Shown piece by piece: positions 52,959-60,961 of a DNA stretch of 64,000 nt. A program made the translations under genes and the position numbers. How positions within the stretch are numbered: the first letter of the stretch is position 1; each line of letters opens with the position of its first letter. Location: NCBI RefSeq assembly GCF_049562855.1, contig NZ_CP186925.1, positions 1,612,001 to 1,676,000 on the forward strand, in the 5' to 3' direction. Below the pieces are notes generated by a model. It saw only the letters and a list, made by a program, of their open reading frames with translations. It was not told where the DNA came from and ran no database searches. The DNA comes from Ruminococcus_C callidus (GTDB taxonomy: Bacteria; Bacillota; Clostridia; Oscillospirales; Ruminococcaceae).

Positions 52959-53386
52959 TACTCTATTTCCTCCAATTCTTCTGTAAAATACCGAATGGTC
53001 ATATGCCGCCGCTTTGCCCATTTGATTTCCTGCTGCACCCCCTCCGACCGCACAGAACCAAATACCCACAGCTGGGCACACTTTGACAGCAGTACCAAAT
53101 TCATGAACATCGCTGTCTGACGATCTTCACCCAGACTGTCATCCATGAACTGCGGAAACAGCAAGTGAGGAGCGATAGGGACATAGTGGGTATCTACCGC
53201 AAAGCGGCTGTATCGTCTGGCGTTTTCGATATTGTCATTGATGCAGCCGTGGGAATAGGGAGAACAAATGTATACCAGCGGTCGATAAGCGGCAGCTTTT
53301 TTCGCCCTGCGTTCCTCTCGTTCAATACGGCTCAGTGCCTCATAAGCAGTGAGATCAATGTATCCCTCGGCATTATACCGATTCAT
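52958..53386 (-). CDS. DUF4406-type nucleoside-deoxyribosyltransferase-like, 142 aa
   Basis: YRPLVYICSPYSHGCINDNI, then YSRFAVDTHYVPIAPHLLFP, KCAQLWVFGSVRSEGVQQEI: the Rossmann-like fold of DUF4406/nucleoside 2-deoxyribosyltransferases, with SPYS as substrate loop. It may edit nucleotides or sugars. Confidence 0.8.
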   Translation of the reverse strand: MNRYNAEGYIDLTAYEALSRIEREERRAKKAAAYRPLVYICSPYSHGCINDNIENARRYSRFAVDTHYVPIAPHLLFPQFMDDSLGEDRQTAMFMNLVLLSKCAQLWVFGSVRSEGVQQEIKWAKRRHMTIRYFTEELEEIE

Positions 53387-53591
53387 GCAATACTCCTTTC
53401 AGCCGTTTCTGTGTGCAAGCATCACAGTAAACAGCACTGCTGAAAATGTCAAAGTTTTCTGCTGTCCAGAAAACACTCAGATCCACTGGTACTTCTGCAC
53501 CGCACTGCGGGCAGCGACAGTATACGTTTTCGTTGTTGATCTCCACGGAGATACTGGTGGTGTCATTCAGATTTTCTTTGATGTAAAACAT
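53373..53591 (-). CDS. Small zinc-ribbon phage protein, 72 aa
   Basis: Two Cys pairs (CRCPQCGAEVPVD and CDACTQKR) flank a short middle. It sits between the DNA polymerase and the DUF4406 gene in an early phage operon. Function unknown. Confidence 0.7.
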   Translation of the reverse strand: MFYIKENLNDTTSISVEINNENVYCRCPQCGAEVPVDLSVFWTAENFDIFSSAVYCDACTQKRLKGVLHESV

Positions 53592-53603
53592 ATGGAATCC
53601 TCC

Positions 53604-56501
53604 TTAGTCCTTCTTGTAAAAGCTGCATTCATATCCGTCTGCCCGAAGCAACAGTCCCTTTGCCCAGTCTGGCGTTATCGCCATCTGCTGACAGATCTCA
53701 TCCAGCTTTATATCTTTCGGGCATTCGATGATCATTTCATCGTGAATATGACCGACAATGAAGTATTGCGATAGTGTCTGCATGGAATAGAAGAGCAGAT
53801 CCCGTGCGGTTGCCTGAACAATGTTTTCGACCAGCTTGCCGGAGTAAGTTTCCAAGCGTTCCCACTTCTTCTGATTGCCGATTCCCATATAGGTAACGGA
53901 CTCACCGCCGAAGCGATTTTCACCGATGCGTGGCTTGACATATGCCAACCGTCTGCCAGACAGCAGCTTGATAAACAGAAAACCAGATTCATAAGAGAAG
54001 TGAATGCCGTGGGTCTCTGTTTCGGTTTTATCCCGCACAGCTTTGATGGCAGCATTTTCTACGTCCCACCACAATTGTACAATGTGTGGAGAAGCAGTTC
54101 GCCAGTCCGTCACAATTTGCTTCAGTTCTGCATCGGACATTTCCGATCCGCCCATGGCTTTCATTGCTCCGACCGAGCCGCCGTAGCCGCAGTTGTGGAC
54201 AAGTTTTCCCGATACGGTAAAACGATGATGTCTTCCGGCATTTTGTATGTCATAAAGTCGAGCCGTGCGGCTATGAGTCTCCAGCATTTTCTTTTCTCCG
54301 CAACGGCATTTTCGGCATCCTGAATAATTTCTTCTCGTGTCATCCCGCTGGATAATTTTCGAATAGTGGTACTGTACGCATAAGGCCAGTAACTTTGGAC
54401 GAATTGTGTTAAGACGGTCGTCCGCTTGTTCAAATTGTTTTCTGTATGAGTAACAAACCTGAGATTTTCCGGAGCATAGTTTCCATTGTCGTCGATCCTG
54501 TCGATTTCCATTGCCTGTTCTGGTATGCCAAACTTGTTTATCAGATACAAACCTGCCGCTGTCACAGAAGGAAAATCGAACCGAATCCCTCTTGCACCGT
54601 AATTGGAATATCCTGCATCTTTTGGGTTTTCGCAGCGTTGCTTTGCTGCGGTTAGTCTTTTTTCGAGCCAGAGCGGAATTTTTCTGGGCTGAGAACATCT
54701 CTGACAACCATTTGATTTTCCTGATGTAAGGTTGGAAAGTAGCGTCCACTGCTTCGAGTTGCATCCGGTGCATTCGGTCAACACATAGCAACGGTTCCAT
54801 GTTTTGCTCCAGCGTTTTTCCGCACTGATAATTTTCACCCAGCCGTATTGATTTCCCACCATCTCCGGTTTGTACGAGATGTGAGCCGCAGGAGGCGGCG
54901 ATTCCAAACTGTATCGGCCGTGATTGCCCTTCGATCCATACGAGATGATCTGGGGTTGCTGTAAGTCCTTCATAAGTAATCACCTCACGTTTGCCCTTGT
55001 AAATGACACCTTCATGGTGTACCCATTGTTCTCCATCCCACAAGAGGTCATCTGTAGTCACTTTCTCAATCGGAATCAGCCCATGATCGGTAAGCACCAA
55101 TTGTCCTTCTGCGATGCAAGCCAATTCTGCGACCTTGCCTTTCTGCCGAAGATGCCCGTTGATGCCATGCTTGACTACTGGCACACCGAAAATCTTAGAT
55201 GCTGATGCACAGTAGATGTCCTTGCCCTCTGCGAACGCCTGCATTCGCCACGTTTCACCGGCAAGCCACGCAATCACTCTTGCTTCAATCGCCGAGAAAT
55301 CTGCCACGAGGAATTTGTAGCCGGGCTTTGGCACGAACGCCGTCCGAATCAGCTGTGAGAGCGTGTCCGGAACATCTTCATACAGCAGTTCTACCGCCTC
55401 TAAATCACCAGACTTCACAAGCTTCCGTGCATCTTCCAAATCGGGAAGATGATTCTGTGGCAGGTTTTGCAGCTGAATGATACGACCAGCCTCGCGCCCC
55501 GTACGGTTCGCTCCGTAGAACTGAAACATTCCTCTTGCACGACCATCCGAGCAGACGGCGTTCTGCATAGCCTGATATTTTTTGACCGAGGATTTTGATA
55601 CTTGTTGTCGCAGTAACAACACGGTTCGCAAGTCCGGCGAAGCGTTTTTCAGCTGTTCCTGTACTTCTTTTTTGCCCAACGATTCTAACTCCAGTCCGTG
55701 TTCTGCCAGCCATTGTTTCATTTGCTGAACAGAGTTCGGATTGTCCAAGTCGGTCAGATCTTTCAGTTGATGCAGCAGCTTGTCTTTCGTGAGCGAGTCC
55801 ATGCGGATTGCCTGTTGCACCAACTGTAAATCCAGTTGTACTCCTCGATCGTTGATGGACTGGTCAAGATCGTACTCTCGCCAGACAAATTCCGGCACAG
55901 GAAACCGAGCAATTTTTTGTTCAATCGCTTGTTCCGTCTCCACATCCCGTTGGTTGTATGCCTGAAAGACGTTCCATTTCTCCGGAGCATCGGCAGGGGC
56001 ATGAAACACCGGAATGCCGTTTACATGATCATACGGTACGCAGAAATAGCGAATTAGGGCTTTGCCATCGGACATTTTTTGTTGCTGTAACTGTAGAACT
56101 GCTCCCACGCTGGCAAGGCTCAGCGGCAAGCCCAGATAGGCAGCTGCCACCATCGTACACCGCCATGCTTTCGGGCTGAGATAGTTGCCGCAGGCATCCT
56201 CTGGTGAGCCGTAGGAGACGAAATGTTCTGGGTAGTTTCGCCGCAGCCAGACCGACAGGCATACCCGTTCAAAGCTGGCGTTGAAGGCGTGCTTCTGGAT
56301 GCGGTCATCGGTTAGGGCATTTAGGATTTCTTCTGGCAGCCGCTCGCCGCAGGCAAGGTCAACCACTTGCACCGGGGCATCGTCTACGGAGTACGCAAAA
56401 AGCAGAATATCAAAATACGGGGAATCCGCATAGCGGTAAACCCCGGCTTTTGTAATATCCACATCACTTTTTGTTTCTAAGTCAATCATCAATTTTTGCA
56501 T
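53604..56501 (-). CDS. Family A DNA polymerase with intein, 965 aa precursor
   Basis: The N-terminus is a DEDD exonuclease (MIDLETKSDVDITKAGVYRY, HAFNASFERVCLSVWLRR, AYNQRDVETEQAIE). The polymerase part has LVADFSAIEARVIAWLAGE (motif A), KGKVAELA/CGYGGSVGAMK (motif B, O-helix) and FIVGHIHDEMIIECP (motif C). A 309-residue intein (residues 462-770) splits motif B right at the active site, so the enzyme must splice to work; the mature protein would be 656 residues. ATG 56501 is used; the 18-residue longer frame has no clear ribosome site. Confidence 0.93.
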   Translation of the reverse strand: MQKLMIDLETKSDVDITKAGVYRYADSPYFDILLFAYSVDDAPVQVVDLACGERLPEEILNALTDDRIQKHAFNASFERVCLSVWLRRNYPEHFVSYGSPEDACGNYLSPKAWRCTMVAAAYLGLPLSLASVGAVLQLQQQKMSDGKALIRYFCVPYDHVNGIPVFHAPADAPEKWNVFQAYNQRDVETEQAIEQKIARFPVPEFVWREYDLDQSINDRGVQLDLQLVQQAIRMDSLTKDKLLHQLKDLTDLDNPNSVQQMKQWLAEHGLELESLGKKEVQEQLKNASPDLRTVLLLRQQVSKSSVKKYQAMQNAVCSDGRARGMFQFYGANRTGREAGRIIQLQNLPQNHLPDLEDARKLVKSGDLEAVELLYEDVPDTLSQLIRTAFVPKPGYKFLVADFSAIEARVIAWLAGETWRMQAFAEGKDIYCASASKIFGVPVVKHGINGHLRQKGKVAELACIAEGQLVLTDHGLIPIEKVTTDDLLWDGEQWVHHEGVIYKGKREVITYEGLTATPDHLVWIEGQSRPIQFGIAASCGSHLVQTGDGGKSIRLGENYQCGKTLEQNMEPLLCVDRMHRMQLEAVDATFQPYIRKIKWLSEMFSAQKNSALARKKTNRSKATLRKPKRCRIFQLRCKRDSVRFSFCDSGRFVSDKQVWHTRTGNGNRQDRRQWKLCSGKSQVCYSYRKQFEQADDRLNTIRPKLLALCVQYHYSKIIQRDDTRRNYSGCRKCRCGEKKMLETHSRTARLYDIQNAGRHHRFTVSGKLVHNCGYGGSVGAMKAMGGSEMSDAELKQIVTDWRTASPHIVQLWWDVENAAIKAVRDKTETETHGIHFSYESGFLFIKLLSGRRLAYVKPRIGENRFGGESVTYMGIGNQKKWERLETYSGKLVENIVQATARDLLFYSMQTLSQYFIVGHIHDEMIIECPKDIKLDEICQQMAITPDWAKGLLLRADGYECSFYKKD
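54161..54973 (-). CDS. HNH homing endonuclease nested in the intein, other frame, 270 aa
   Basis: This ORF lies within the intein coding sequence in a different frame, from intein residue about 49 to 10 codons past its end. GAGGTG lies 7 nt before ATG 54973. It has a Cys4 zinc unit (CTGC at 68-71, CQRC at 90-93), a helix WLEKRLTAAKQRCENP, and an HNH-type core MEIDRIDDNGNYAPENLRFV followed by HTENNLNKRTT. These are typical of freestanding phage HNH endonucleases. It may mobilise the intein gene into uninvaded polymerase genes. Confidence 0.8.
   Translation of the reverse strand: MKDLQQPQIISYGSKGNHGRYSLESPPPAAHISYKPEMVGNQYGWVKIISAEKRWSKTWNRCYVLTECTGCNSKQWTLLSNLTSGKSNGCQRCSQPRKIPLWLEKRLTAAKQRCENPKDAGYSNYGARGIRFDFPSVTAAGLYLINKFGIPEQAMEIDRIDDNGNYAPENLRFVTHTENNLNKRTTVLTQFVQSYWPYAYSTTIRKLSSGMTREEIIQDAENAVAEKRKCWRLIAARLDFMTYKMPEDIIVLPYRENLSTTAATAARSEQ
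54192..55118 (-). other. Intein coding region (309 codons) in DNA polymerase
   Basis: Cys1 is the codon at 55118-55116 (CIAEGQLVLTDHG, block A). Block B is TYEGLTATPDHLVW with the TxxH. The C-terminal block F is LYDIQNAGRHHRFTVSGKLV, ending in the pair HN before Cys+1 (54191-54189). The frame between the blocks stays open for about 200 codons although it is overprinted by the HNH ORF. Confidence 0.9.
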
Positions 56502-56561
56502 TGTTACACCTATTACCCACCCGAACGGATACTCCGTCAGTCGCCCACCCGACATTTTTGC

Positions 56562-56708
56562 TTACTTGTGATTCTTGAAACGATCAATCAGTGCAGCAAC
56601 GAAAATTGCTGCCCAACAAAACATTGAAATGCACCAAAAAACCGCAATAACAACGGAAAGAATTGCCCCATTTTTCTCACCATCCTTATTACTAAATTGC
56701 CATTTTAG
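56562..56708 (-). other. Possible micro-ORF after DUF2815
   Basis: After the DUF2815 stop (TAA) the same frame continues open and encodes a hydrophobic stretch, GAILSVVIAVFWCISMFCWA, then IFVAALIDRFKNHK, but has no ATG, GTG or TTG start. It looks like a small membrane protein whose start is lost, non-standard or reached by readthrough. Another frame in this stretch starts with ATG and is less protein-like. Confidence 0.35.
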
Positions 56709-57257
56709 TTAATCAAGGAAATCGTCACTTTCAAGAGCATCGAAATCATCAGCAGCATTGGTACGTCCACTAAGCGGTTCACCATCTCGTACCTTCTGAA
56801 TATTACCCAAACCGCAGGCAATGCCCTTATTTCCGTTGCTGTTAAACGCATAGAATGTTACCGCAACTCTTGCATAGCAGCCACTGTAGACTTCATTCTG
56901 ATCGAGAATCGGCTGTACCTGCTGGTCAACGATCTGCGGAGGAGTGGTGCTATTTGCATTGACAAAATAGCAGTCTTTGTACACTTCATCCTCCGGGCGT
57001 TCCGCATCGCCATCTCTCAGCGGCAGCTTCAGAGCAGCCTTACTCGGCTTCTTTCCTCCGAACTTTCCAATGCCATCTTCAATGGCAGCATCAATTGCAG
57101 TCTGAATTTTTGCAAGAGTTGCCTTATCAGACTTCGGAATCAGCAAGGAAACACTATACTTTGCGGCACCACCTTTGATGGATTTCGGTTCCCAGATGTT
57201 TGCGTAACTCAAACGCACAGTTCCTGTAATCACTTTTGTTTTTCTTTCGTTTGCCAT
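56709..57257 (-). CDS. DUF2815 ssDNA-binding protein, 182 aa
   Basis: Matches DUF2815: TGTVRLSYANIWEPKSIKGG, YSVSLLIPKSDKATLAKIQT, KLPLRDGDAERPEDEVYKDC and an acidic C-terminal tail ADDFDALESDDFLD, which is typical of single-strand DNA-binding proteins that dock partners with their tails. It lies between the nuclease and the polymerase. Confidence 0.9.
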   Translation of the reverse strand: MANERKTKVITGTVRLSYANIWEPKSIKGGAAKYSVSLLIPKSDKATLAKIQTAIDAAIEDGIGKFGGKKPSKAALKLPLRDGDAERPEDEVYKDCYFVNANSTTPPQIVDQQVQPILDQNEVYSGCYARVAVTFYAFNSNGNKGIACGLGNIQKVRDGEPLSGRTNAADDFDALESDDFLD

Positions 57258-58406
57258 TTATTTTTCCTCCTGTATTGTTTCAAAATCTTTTTCTGCGGAA
57301 TTCCAAACCGGACGCTTGTCCGAAATTGGTACAAGTGCAGGCTTACCCGGCGGTTTGTATGTGAAATTCCCAAGAATTTCATCGAACTTTTTCTTTCCGC
57401 CAAGCAGCTTTGTCATTGCGGTAATTCCCAGCAGTTCCGGTTCGTTGTACGGATTTTTCCCATAAGCCTTGACTTTTTCAATGACCTTTGCCTCATCGGT
57501 ATACTTTCGATTCGACCGACCTTCCACAACTTTGTACCCATTCCACTGTTTGCCGGAAATTGCTCGCTGCAAAGCATATTCCTTGATATCGGATGCCCAT
57601 GAAACCAATTGATCAGCTTTTTCCAATACTGCCTCGATTTCAGTATCCACCAGCATTTCCGGGGGAGCGAAGTCATACTGTGCCAGCTGAAGATTGTATT
57701 CTGCACGTTTTCGGCAAGTTGCCTTCACTTTACAAAACCGACAGTGTTCACCAGCACAGAAATCTCCCTCGCCTTTGGATGCAAGTTCTGCTTTCGTTTT
57801 CAATTCTGTTTCTGCCCAATGCAACAGTTCAGAAATAGGCATAACGCATTCACTAACGCTCTGGATTCTCGGCTGAAAAATCACCATCCGGATTTCTGCA
57901 ATGTCATAAAGGGCATCAAATAGCTGCAATGCACCCAGAGCATACAGCATCATCTGCGAGTTGTGATCAGCAGATACTGCTACGCCCTTACCATACTTAA
58001 AGTCAATGACAGTCAGGACATCATCTGCAACAATCACACAGTCGCCCGTGCCAAAACCGCTGGGAACATATCGGCTGAAATCCAAACGCTGTTCCACTAA
58101 AACAATCGGTTCTTGCAGATTTGCCAGCTGTTCGGCGATGTATTGGGCGTAGCTGTCCGTACAGTCCTCCATTTCTGCATCGTAGAAGTCTAAGTTCTCC
58201 GTGGGATTAGATGCCGGATTGCCAAGCAGTTTTTGCACTTTGTACTCTGCCAACTCGTGAGCACACGTGCCTTCACGAGCATAATCAGTGACTTTATCCG
58301 GTAAAACCGCACAAAGCTGTGCGGAGGGCGGACACGCCAGCCAACGAGCACTGGATGAAGCAGAAAGCACTGCGTGTAAACGGCTTGCATGATCGTTAAG
58401 TTTCAA
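57258..58406 (-). CDS. DUF2800 RecB/Cas4-like nuclease, 382 aa
   Basis: HAVLSASSSARWLACPPSAQ, then YAREGTCAHELAEYKV, GTGDCVIVADDVLTVIDFKY (catalytic D-E-x-K region) and an iron-sulfur-type Cys set around FCAGEHCRFCKVKATCRKRA. A phage exonuclease for recombination-dependent replication, acting with the DUF2815 protein right after it. Confidence 0.9.
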   Translation of the reverse strand: MKLNDHASRLHAVLSASSSARWLACPPSAQLCAVLPDKVTDYAREGTCAHELAEYKVQKLLGNPASNPTENLDFYDAEMEDCTDSYAQYIAEQLANLQEPIVLVEQRLDFSRYVPSGFGTGDCVIVADDVLTVIDFKYGKGVAVSADHNSQMMLYALGALQLFDALYDIAEIRMVIFQPRIQSVSECVMPISELLHWAETELKTKAELASKGEGDFCAGEHCRFCKVKATCRKRAEYNLQLAQYDFAPPEMLVDTEIEAVLEKADQLVSWASDIKEYALQRAISGKQWNGYKVVEGRSNRKYTDEAKVIEKVKAYGKNPYNEPELLGITAMTKLLGGKKKFDEILGNFTYKPPGKPALVPISDKRPVWNSAEKDFETIQEEK

Positions 58407-58746
58407 TCTGCTTCGCCTCCTCTAACAAGGACGCATATTCTTCGGGAGAAACACCAGACAGCTTTGATGCCCCGTGTTTCTGAAGCAGTGCCTTTACTGA
58501 ATCTGTAAAACCAGAACGTGACTTTTCTGCCAGTACCGCTCGAATCTCAGAAATAGAAACTGTCGGCGTATCTTTCACAGACACCGGCTTCTGTACAGCC
58601 TCCGTATTGCCTTCTTCCGGCGGATATACCTGCTCAAATGTCTGTACTTCCCGTTCTGTCATGGTTTCCGCCATAGTTTCCAATTTGTCTGCCAACTGAC
58701 GGATCACATGAATCACATCCAGTAATGTTGTAGGTTCTTTACTCAT
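58396..58746 (-). CDS. Unknown helical phage protein, 116 aa
   Basis: An N-terminal helix (TLLDVIHVIRQLADKLETMA) is joined by a Pro-rich linker to a C-terminal domain EIRAVLAEKSRSGFTDSVKA, LLQKHGASKLSGVSPEEYAS, a pattern found in replication-module accessory proteins of Clostridia phages (some carry a misleading rRNA-biogenesis name). Starts from GAAAG. It overlaps the nuclease start by 11 bp. Confidence 0.75.
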   Translation of the reverse strand: MSKEPTTLLDVIHVIRQLADKLETMAETMTEREVQTFEQVYPPEEGNTEAVQKPVSVKDTPTVSISEIRAVLAEKSRSGFTDSVKALLQKHGASKLSGVSPEEYASLLEEAKQIET

Positions 58747-58868
58747 TTTCTTTGACCTTCTTTCTTAGCATTTTTGATGGGATTTAGAAACACGCCATCA
58801 TGCACCACCTCCTTCCATAAATGCAGTCGAAAAAATCAGCATAAAATCGAACCCTATCAGTAGAAAAA

Positions 58869-59267
58869 TCAAAATTTTTTCTTGATTTGGGCTTTGATTT
58901 TCGCCATGCGATGCCGAATTGCCGTTTCCGATACGCCTTCTTCTCTTGCTACCTGTGTCATAGGGTTTCCTTCCACGACCACTCTGCGATAGGTATCCTG
59001 CTGCTTCAGCGTAAGACTGGACACAACCTCATGCAAACGCTGGATTTCCAAAGATTCCACTTCAGTATCGACAGGTTTTGCACAATGTTCTTTCACCTTT
59101 CGCTGTTTCAGATTACGATACACCTCACGGTCATCCAACTTGTGCAAAAAGTCGATGATCTCAGTGCTTACACCCTGTTCTCCCGGATGCAGCACAGCGA
59201 CTGTTCCATCTGCAAAGCGATAGATATAAACGGATCTGGCTGCTGTTCTTGTTTTACGAAATTTCAT
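58869..59267 (-). CDS. Sigma-like HTH protein, 132 aa
   Basis: C-terminal HTH: EVVSSLTLKQQDTYRRVVVE, GNPMTQVAREEGVSETAIRH, a sigma-70 region 4-like DNA-binding motif. The N-terminal part (RFADGTVAVLHPGEQGVSTE) is a small beta unit. ATG 59267 is chosen because GGAG lies 8 nt upstream. Probably an early-gene regulator. Confidence 0.8.
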   Translation of the reverse strand: MKFRKTRTAARSVYIYRFADGTVAVLHPGEQGVSTEIIDFLHKLDDREVYRNLKQRKVKEHCAKPVDTEVESLEIQRLHEVVSSLTLKQQDTYRRVVVEGNPMTQVAREEGVSETAIRHRMAKIKAQIKKKF

Positions 59268-59339
59268 ATACATGACTCCTTTCTGATTGATAGAAGTCAG
59301 CTTGCAAAAAAACTCAAGTGAAGTCAAGTATATGAAACA

Positions 59340-59395
59340 AAAATAGCCGAACAGCATATAAAACAGTCGTCTCATATACTATCCGGCTATTTGGT
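59340..59395 (-). repeat. Imperfect inverted repeat upstream of the sigma-like gene
   Basis: AAATAGCCG and CGGCTATTT flank a long loop that contains CATATA and TATATG segments, with T-rich sequence following on the minus strand. It could be a terminator for the small early genes or a regulatory hairpin. Confidence 0.5.
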
Positions 59396-59426
59396 AGTCA
59401 AATCACTCCGTTGCTCGGTATATTAT

Positions 59427-59573
59427 CTATCTCTTATCAGCCATGCACATCTCGGATCTGCAGGAAACTTTCACGATATTCCGGCAGTTTGGGCATTTCA
59501 GTTCAATAATCACTGGAATTTTAGGTAGCACAGAAATATCAAAGGCACGTTTCCCACATCTCGGACACTTCAT
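59427..59573 (-). CDS. Com-like zinc-ribbon protein, 48 aa
   Basis: Two Cys pairs frame a short middle: MKCPRCGKRAFDIS and KCPNCRNIVKV, with a SCRSEMCMADK tail. The pattern resembles the small Com translational activator of phage Mu. AGGTG lies before the ATG. It is too short for confident family assignment. It sits just after the ThyX-like gene. Confidence 0.6.
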   Translation of the reverse strand: MKCPRCGKRAFDISVLPKIPVIIELKCPNCRNIVKVSCRSEMCMADKR

Positions 59574-59586
59574 CTTATACACCTGC

Positions 59587-60288
59587 TCACACCTCCAATA
59601 TCAGTTCACTGTATGGCAGTGATTCTGCCCACTTGCAAAATTCATGCCACTCATCAAGTTTATGATTTTTTCTTGCTTGGCAGGCATTTCGCAGCACTTC
59701 ATAGTTCAACACTACAGTTCTTCGCTGATTATAACTTTCCGGAAGCATCTGAATCATCTGCCACCAGTAAATCTTCTTTTTGGTTTCCAAATACTTTTCT
59801 CGTGCTTTATTGAGGGCTTTAATTGTGTACATAAAATCTTTGAGAAACTCTGTTCCTTCCTCGGTGCCATTAAACAGATATTCGCATGAAAAATCGTTCA
59901 ATACAAATTCCTTTTCAGCAATTTTGTGCATTGTAGAGCAGGAATCGGTAACCGTTCCGATTTTGTACGTGTCAAATTGTTTCCACCAATAGAAAGGTGC
60001 GATTATATCACAACTCACTGTAATCATTCGCATAAATTTCCGATGATCAGTTCCTGCTCGGACTAATTTTTGCATTAAGGTCAAATCATTATCGCCAATG
60101 CAAAACGGATTCTTGCCAAGATTAGTCCAAGCCCACCCACAATGAGAGCAACCAGAATTGTTACATTTGGCTGTTATGGGTTCTTTGCAATAACAACTGT
60201 CTGATTTTTCCCACGAATTTTTCGGATTTCGCATTCCACGGATGGCTGCTTCCCAGCCGTATACTTCCGTATTTTCGATTTTTATCAT
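59587..60288 (-). CDS. Possible ThyX-like thymidylate synthase, 233 aa
   Basis: The arrangement FYWWKQFDTYKIGTVTDSCS is where ThyX proteins have their W-R-H-R-x-x-S-x-N-E core, and SYNQRRTVVLNYEVLRNACQ and ARKNHKLDEWHEF match the downstream helices; the N-terminus has GWEAAIRGMRNPKNSWEKSD and Cys pairs CNNSGCSHC. The flavin/dUMP core is altered (no RHR), so it may be a ThyX relative with a changed function. In a phage it would supply thymidylate or a modified nucleotide. Confidence 0.5.
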   Translation of the reverse strand: MIKIENTEVYGWEAAIRGMRNPKNSWEKSDSCYCKEPITAKCNNSGCSHCGWAWTNLGKNPFCIGDNDLTLMQKLVRAGTDHRKFMRMITVSCDIIAPFYWWKQFDTYKIGTVTDSCSTMHKIAEKEFVLNDFSCEYLFNGTEEGTEFLKDFMYTIKALNKAREKYLETKKKIYWWQMIQMLPESYNQRRTVVLNYEVLRNACQARKNHKLDEWHEFCKWAESLPYSELILEV

Positions 60289-60494
60289 GTCAATCCCTCC
60301 ATAAATGCCGCCATAACCGCCTTTGCCACTGCATCCGCTGTTTCATCAAATTGAATCAAACACCGCTTAAACAATTCAGTCTTGAAAGATGCCATTGTGC
60401 GATCATCCATTGCACCTTTTTCCCGCAGTTCCAAAAGTTGCTCGTTCGTAAGCATTGACCATAGCAGTTCTAATGTTTCATCGCTCATTTCCAA
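60285..60494 (-). CDS. Small helical early protein, 69 aa
   Basis: MEMSDETLELLWSMLTNEQL, then KAVMAAFMEGLT: acidic and helical. Starts after the 127-aa gene with 4-bp overlap to the next. No known family. Likely an early-gene product that binds another protein. Confidence 0.6.
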   Translation of the reverse strand: MEMSDETLELLWSMLTNEQLLELREKGAMDDRTMASFKTELFKRCLIQFDETADAVAKAVMAAFMEGLT

Positions 60495-60878
60495 TTACTC
60501 CTTTTCGTATTCTAATTCAATCAGCCGCTTTATCGCTGCTAAAGCTGTGTCAATTGCCGCAACATCAAGGCGAAAAGCGTTATCTTCTTCGTCTTCAAAA
60601 TCAGCTGCAAAGCCCTCACGGTCGCAACGTAAGTCTTCCAGCTGTCCGACTGCATTTATCAATTTTTCAATGGACAGCTGATCTTTGGCTTCCAAATCAC
60701 CTTCGTAGCCAACTGAACTTCCATCTTCGCAAATTGCAACCGCTGTTACATCATGCTTAACAGCAACTGCAGCAACAGTCATGTGGATTTCTTCCGATTC
60801 GGTGCATTTGGTTCCGATAAATGACATTGATACCGCATCTGCATATTTGTCATCAATCTCAACAATCAGCTTTTTCAT
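60495..60878 (-). CDS. Unknown early protein, 127 aa
   Basis: MKKLIVEIDDKYADAVSMSF, ending AIDTALAAIKRLIELEYEKE, with an acidic middle FAADFEDEEDNAFRLD. Beta at the start, helices at the end. Unknown role. Confidence 0.65.
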   Translation of the reverse strand: MKKLIVEIDDKYADAVSMSFIGTKCTESEEIHMTVAAVAVKHDVTAVAICEDGSSVGYEGDLEAKDQLSIEKLINAVGQLEDLRCDREGFAADFEDEEDNAFRLDVAAIDTALAAIKRLIELEYEKE

Positions 60879-60961
60879 GATTTCCCTCCTGTTTTATTTC
60901 CATTAGTTTTTCCATGTACCACTTTCTTCAGATTTTTGCAGCGTTTTATAAAATCAGCTCT

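Noticed and set aside
53604..56501. DNA polymerase damaged by an inserted HNH gene
   Set aside because: The polymerase frame stays open through the insert and carries all intein splice motifs, so splicing rather than disruption is the better reading.
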